The notes below the pieces were generated by a model. It ran no database searches. It saw only the letters and a program-made list of their open reading frames with translations, and was not told where the DNA came from. The translations under genes were made by a program, and so were the position numbers. This document shows positions 5,180 through 6,517 of a stretch of 6,517 nt of DNA, piece by piece. The first letter of the stretch is position 1, and every line of letters starts with the position of its first letter. Origin of the DNA: Ruminococcaceae bacterium UBA1772 (GTDB lineage Bacteria; Bacillota; Clostridia; Oscillospirales; Acutalibacteraceae); assembly GCA_002314645.1 (NCBI GenBank), contig DCGS01000069.1:3290-9806 (forward strand), read 5' to 3'.

Positions 5180-6517
5180 TTATTTAAGACTCATTGCAGC
5201 CTTGTAAGCTGTATGTGTAGCATTTCCTACACGGCCAATCTGAAGAGCGTCACCAACTTGGAATACCTTTGATGAAAGTGCCTTAATATCATCTGAAAGA
5301 CCGTTCTTTCTTACACCAAGTGCAAGAACAACTGCATCACAAGGAACCTTCTTCATGCGGCCTGGAACCTCAGCTGATTCAAGAATTACGCAATCCTCTT
5401 TCATTTCAGCAAGCTTGTAGCTTGTAATGAACTTTGTGTTGCGAGCCTCAAGCTTTGGAACGACGTCATCAATATGCTGCTTCCATGTGCCAGGAGCAAT
5501 AGTGTCTGCCATTTCAACAACTGTTACGTTGTTGCCAGCATAAGCAATTGTCTCAGCTGTTTCAAGGCCTGACATACCTGAACCTGCAACTACAACATTC
5601 TTACCTGTGAGTTTAACTTCACCTGTAAGGATTTCTGTAACTGTGCATACGTTTGGAAGGTCATATCCTGGAATCTTTGGCTTTGCAGCAGTACCACCTG
5701 TTGCATCAAAGATTGCATATGGCTGAAGTGCAGCAACAGCATCCTTTGTTGCTTCCTGACCAAGTCTAAACTCAACACCAGCCTTAGCACAAGCTGTTGA
5801 AAGGTCTTCAATTGCCCAAAGAAGTTTCTCCTTGTGTGGAGGAACAGCAGCAAGGCTGAACTGACCACCAACATATGGGTTCTTTTCAAATACTACAGTC
5901 TTAAATCCACGCTCTGCGCAAACCTTAGCAGCTGTAAGACCAGCAGGGCCACCACCAATTACTACTACTGTGCGGCCGTCACCATCTTTTGGTGGAACGA
6001 GTGGGAACTGTGTTTCATAACATGTACGAGGGTTAAGAGCACATTCACCTGACTTGTGAACCATTGCACCATTGTACATTGATTCAATACACCAGAGACA
6101 GCAAATACATCTTTGAATGTCCTCTGGACGGTCTTCCTCTGCCTTCTTAGCCCAGTATGGATCTGCAAGAAGTGGACGACCAAGACCAATCATGTCCTGA
6201 GTTCCCTCTTCAAGCTGCTTTTCAGCCTGCTCAGGTGTTCTGATGAGGTTAGCAGCAATTACAGGAATTTTAACTGCAGCCTTAACAGCGGCAGCATTTC
6301 CCTTTCTCCAGCCAAGTTCATAGCTTGTAGGCTCAAGCCATGAATTCATTGTGTCGTATGTACCTGAAGAAATATCAAGAGCATCTACGCCGTATGACTC
6401 GAGCATTTTAGCAATTTCAACACCCTCTTGAAGTACAATACCCATGTCATAACCGTAGAGTCTGTAGTACTCATCTACTGTAAGACGAACTGTAATTGGG
6501 AAATCTGGACCGCACTT
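5180..6517 (-). CDS. NADH:flavin oxidoreductase / 2,4-dienoyl-CoA reductase-like FMN-FeS-FAD enzyme, 5' end outside the window
   Basis: The open frame runs to the right edge without a stop, so 445 residues of a larger protein are visible. The first ATG-like position at 6445 is internal: the 24 codons before it read KCGPDFPITVRL..., typical old-yellow-enzyme barrel sequence. Counting from that internal Met, the FMN barrel ends with IGLGRPLLADP (86-96). A Cys cluster (113, 115, 116, 119, then 135, followed by ALNPR) should hold a 4Fe-4S cluster. IGGGPAGLTAA (163-173) is an FAD-binding dinucleotide fold, VAGSGMSGLETAE (286-298) a second NAD(P)-binding fold, and VFQVGDALQIGR (394-405) the closing FAD motif. 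This layout is shared by 2,4-dienoyl-CoA reductase (FadH), clostridial enoate reductase, trimethylamine dehydrogenase and bile-acid BaiCD/BaiH proteins. The enzyme probably moves electrons from NAD(P)H to an activated C=C bond, but the substrate cannot be told. Family members are about 640-680 residues, so roughly 200 N-terminal residues are missing. It ends at its own terminator. Confidence 0.9.
   Translation of the reverse strand, partial: KCGPDFPITVRLTVDEYYRLYGYDMGIVLQEGVEIAKMLESYGVDALDISSGTYDTMNSWLEPTSYELGWRKGNAAAVKAAVKIPVIAANLIRTPEQAEKQLEEGTQDMIGLGRPLLADPYWAKKAEEDRPEDIQRCICCLWCIESMYNGAMVHKSGECALNPRTCYETQFPLVPPKDGDGRTVVVIGGGPAGLTAAKVCAERGFKTVVFEKNPYVGGQFSLAAVPPHKEKLLWAIEDLSTACAKAGVEFRLGQEATKDAVAALQPYAIFDATGGTAAKPKIPGYDLPNVCTVTEILTGEVKLTGKNVVVAGSGMSGLETAETIAYAGNNVTVVEMADTIAPGTWKQHIDDVVPKLEARNTKFITSYKLAEMKEDCVILESAEVPGRMKKVPCDAVVLALGVRKNGLSDDIKALSSKVFQVGDALQIGRVGNATHTAYKAAMSLK

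Noticed and set aside
5180..6445. Complete oxidoreductase gene starting at Met 6445
   Set aside because: The frame stays open to the window edge with typical barrel sequence upstream, and the family N-terminal half is missing, so this Met is internal and the gene is partial.
1..6517. Novel mobile, defence or CRISPR system
   Set aside because: No transposase, integrase, direct repeats with spacers, tRNA or atypical genes are visible. All genes are core housekeeping or metabolic genes on one strand.

Overview
This window is a core chromosomal segment of a low-GC Gram-positive anaerobe, most likely a Clostridia member of the Ruminococcaceae/Oscillospiraceae/Eubacterium type. The basis is that HprK, RapZ/YvcJ, WhiA, a type II (short) MurB and a DnaE with an intact metal-binding PHP domain occur together, the base composition is AT-rich, ribosome binding sites are strong AGGAGG-like sequences, and a 2,4-dienoyl-CoA reductase/enoate-reductase-like iron-sulfur flavoenzyme lies next door. 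The species cannot be fixed from the sequence alone.

All genes lie on the minus strand, so transcription runs from right to left. At the right edge (6517-5180) is the 3' part of a large FMN/4Fe-4S/FAD oxidoreductase of the old-yellow-enzyme/2,4-dienoyl-CoA reductase type. It ends at a strong intrinsic terminator (hairpin 5138-5164 followed by seven U). A 139-base intergenic region (5041-5179) holds this terminator and then the likely promoter of the next unit (TTGTAA, 18 nt, TATAAT). An 18-bp AT-rich palindrome covers the -10 box.

From about 5070 leftwards there is one tightly packed unit: hprK (HPr kinase/phosphorylase), a ROK-family sugar kinase (probable glucokinase), murB, rapZ, whiA and the start of dnaE, which leaves the window on the left. 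Gaps are 12, 13 and 20 bases (hprK/glk, glk/murB, rapZ/whiA), and two junctions (murB/rapZ and whiA/dnaE) are 4-base ATGA stop/start overlaps. No internal terminator is visible, so these genes are probably co-transcribed and in part translationally coupled.

The products form a plausible functional group around sugar phosphates and the cell wall. HprK sets carbon catabolite repression through HPr-Ser46. The ROK kinase makes hexose-6-phosphate. RapZ proteins are linked to the amino-sugar branch that feeds peptidoglycan. MurB makes UDP-MurNAc. WhiA is a division/chromosome-associated DNA-binding protein, and DnaE replicates DNA. Two departures from the textbook order are visible: no yvcK lies between rapZ and whiA, and a ROK kinase sits between hprK and murB. 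I see no mobile element, CRISPR array, RNA gene or pseudogene, and no sign of a wholly new system. The findings are modest points about a conserved locus.
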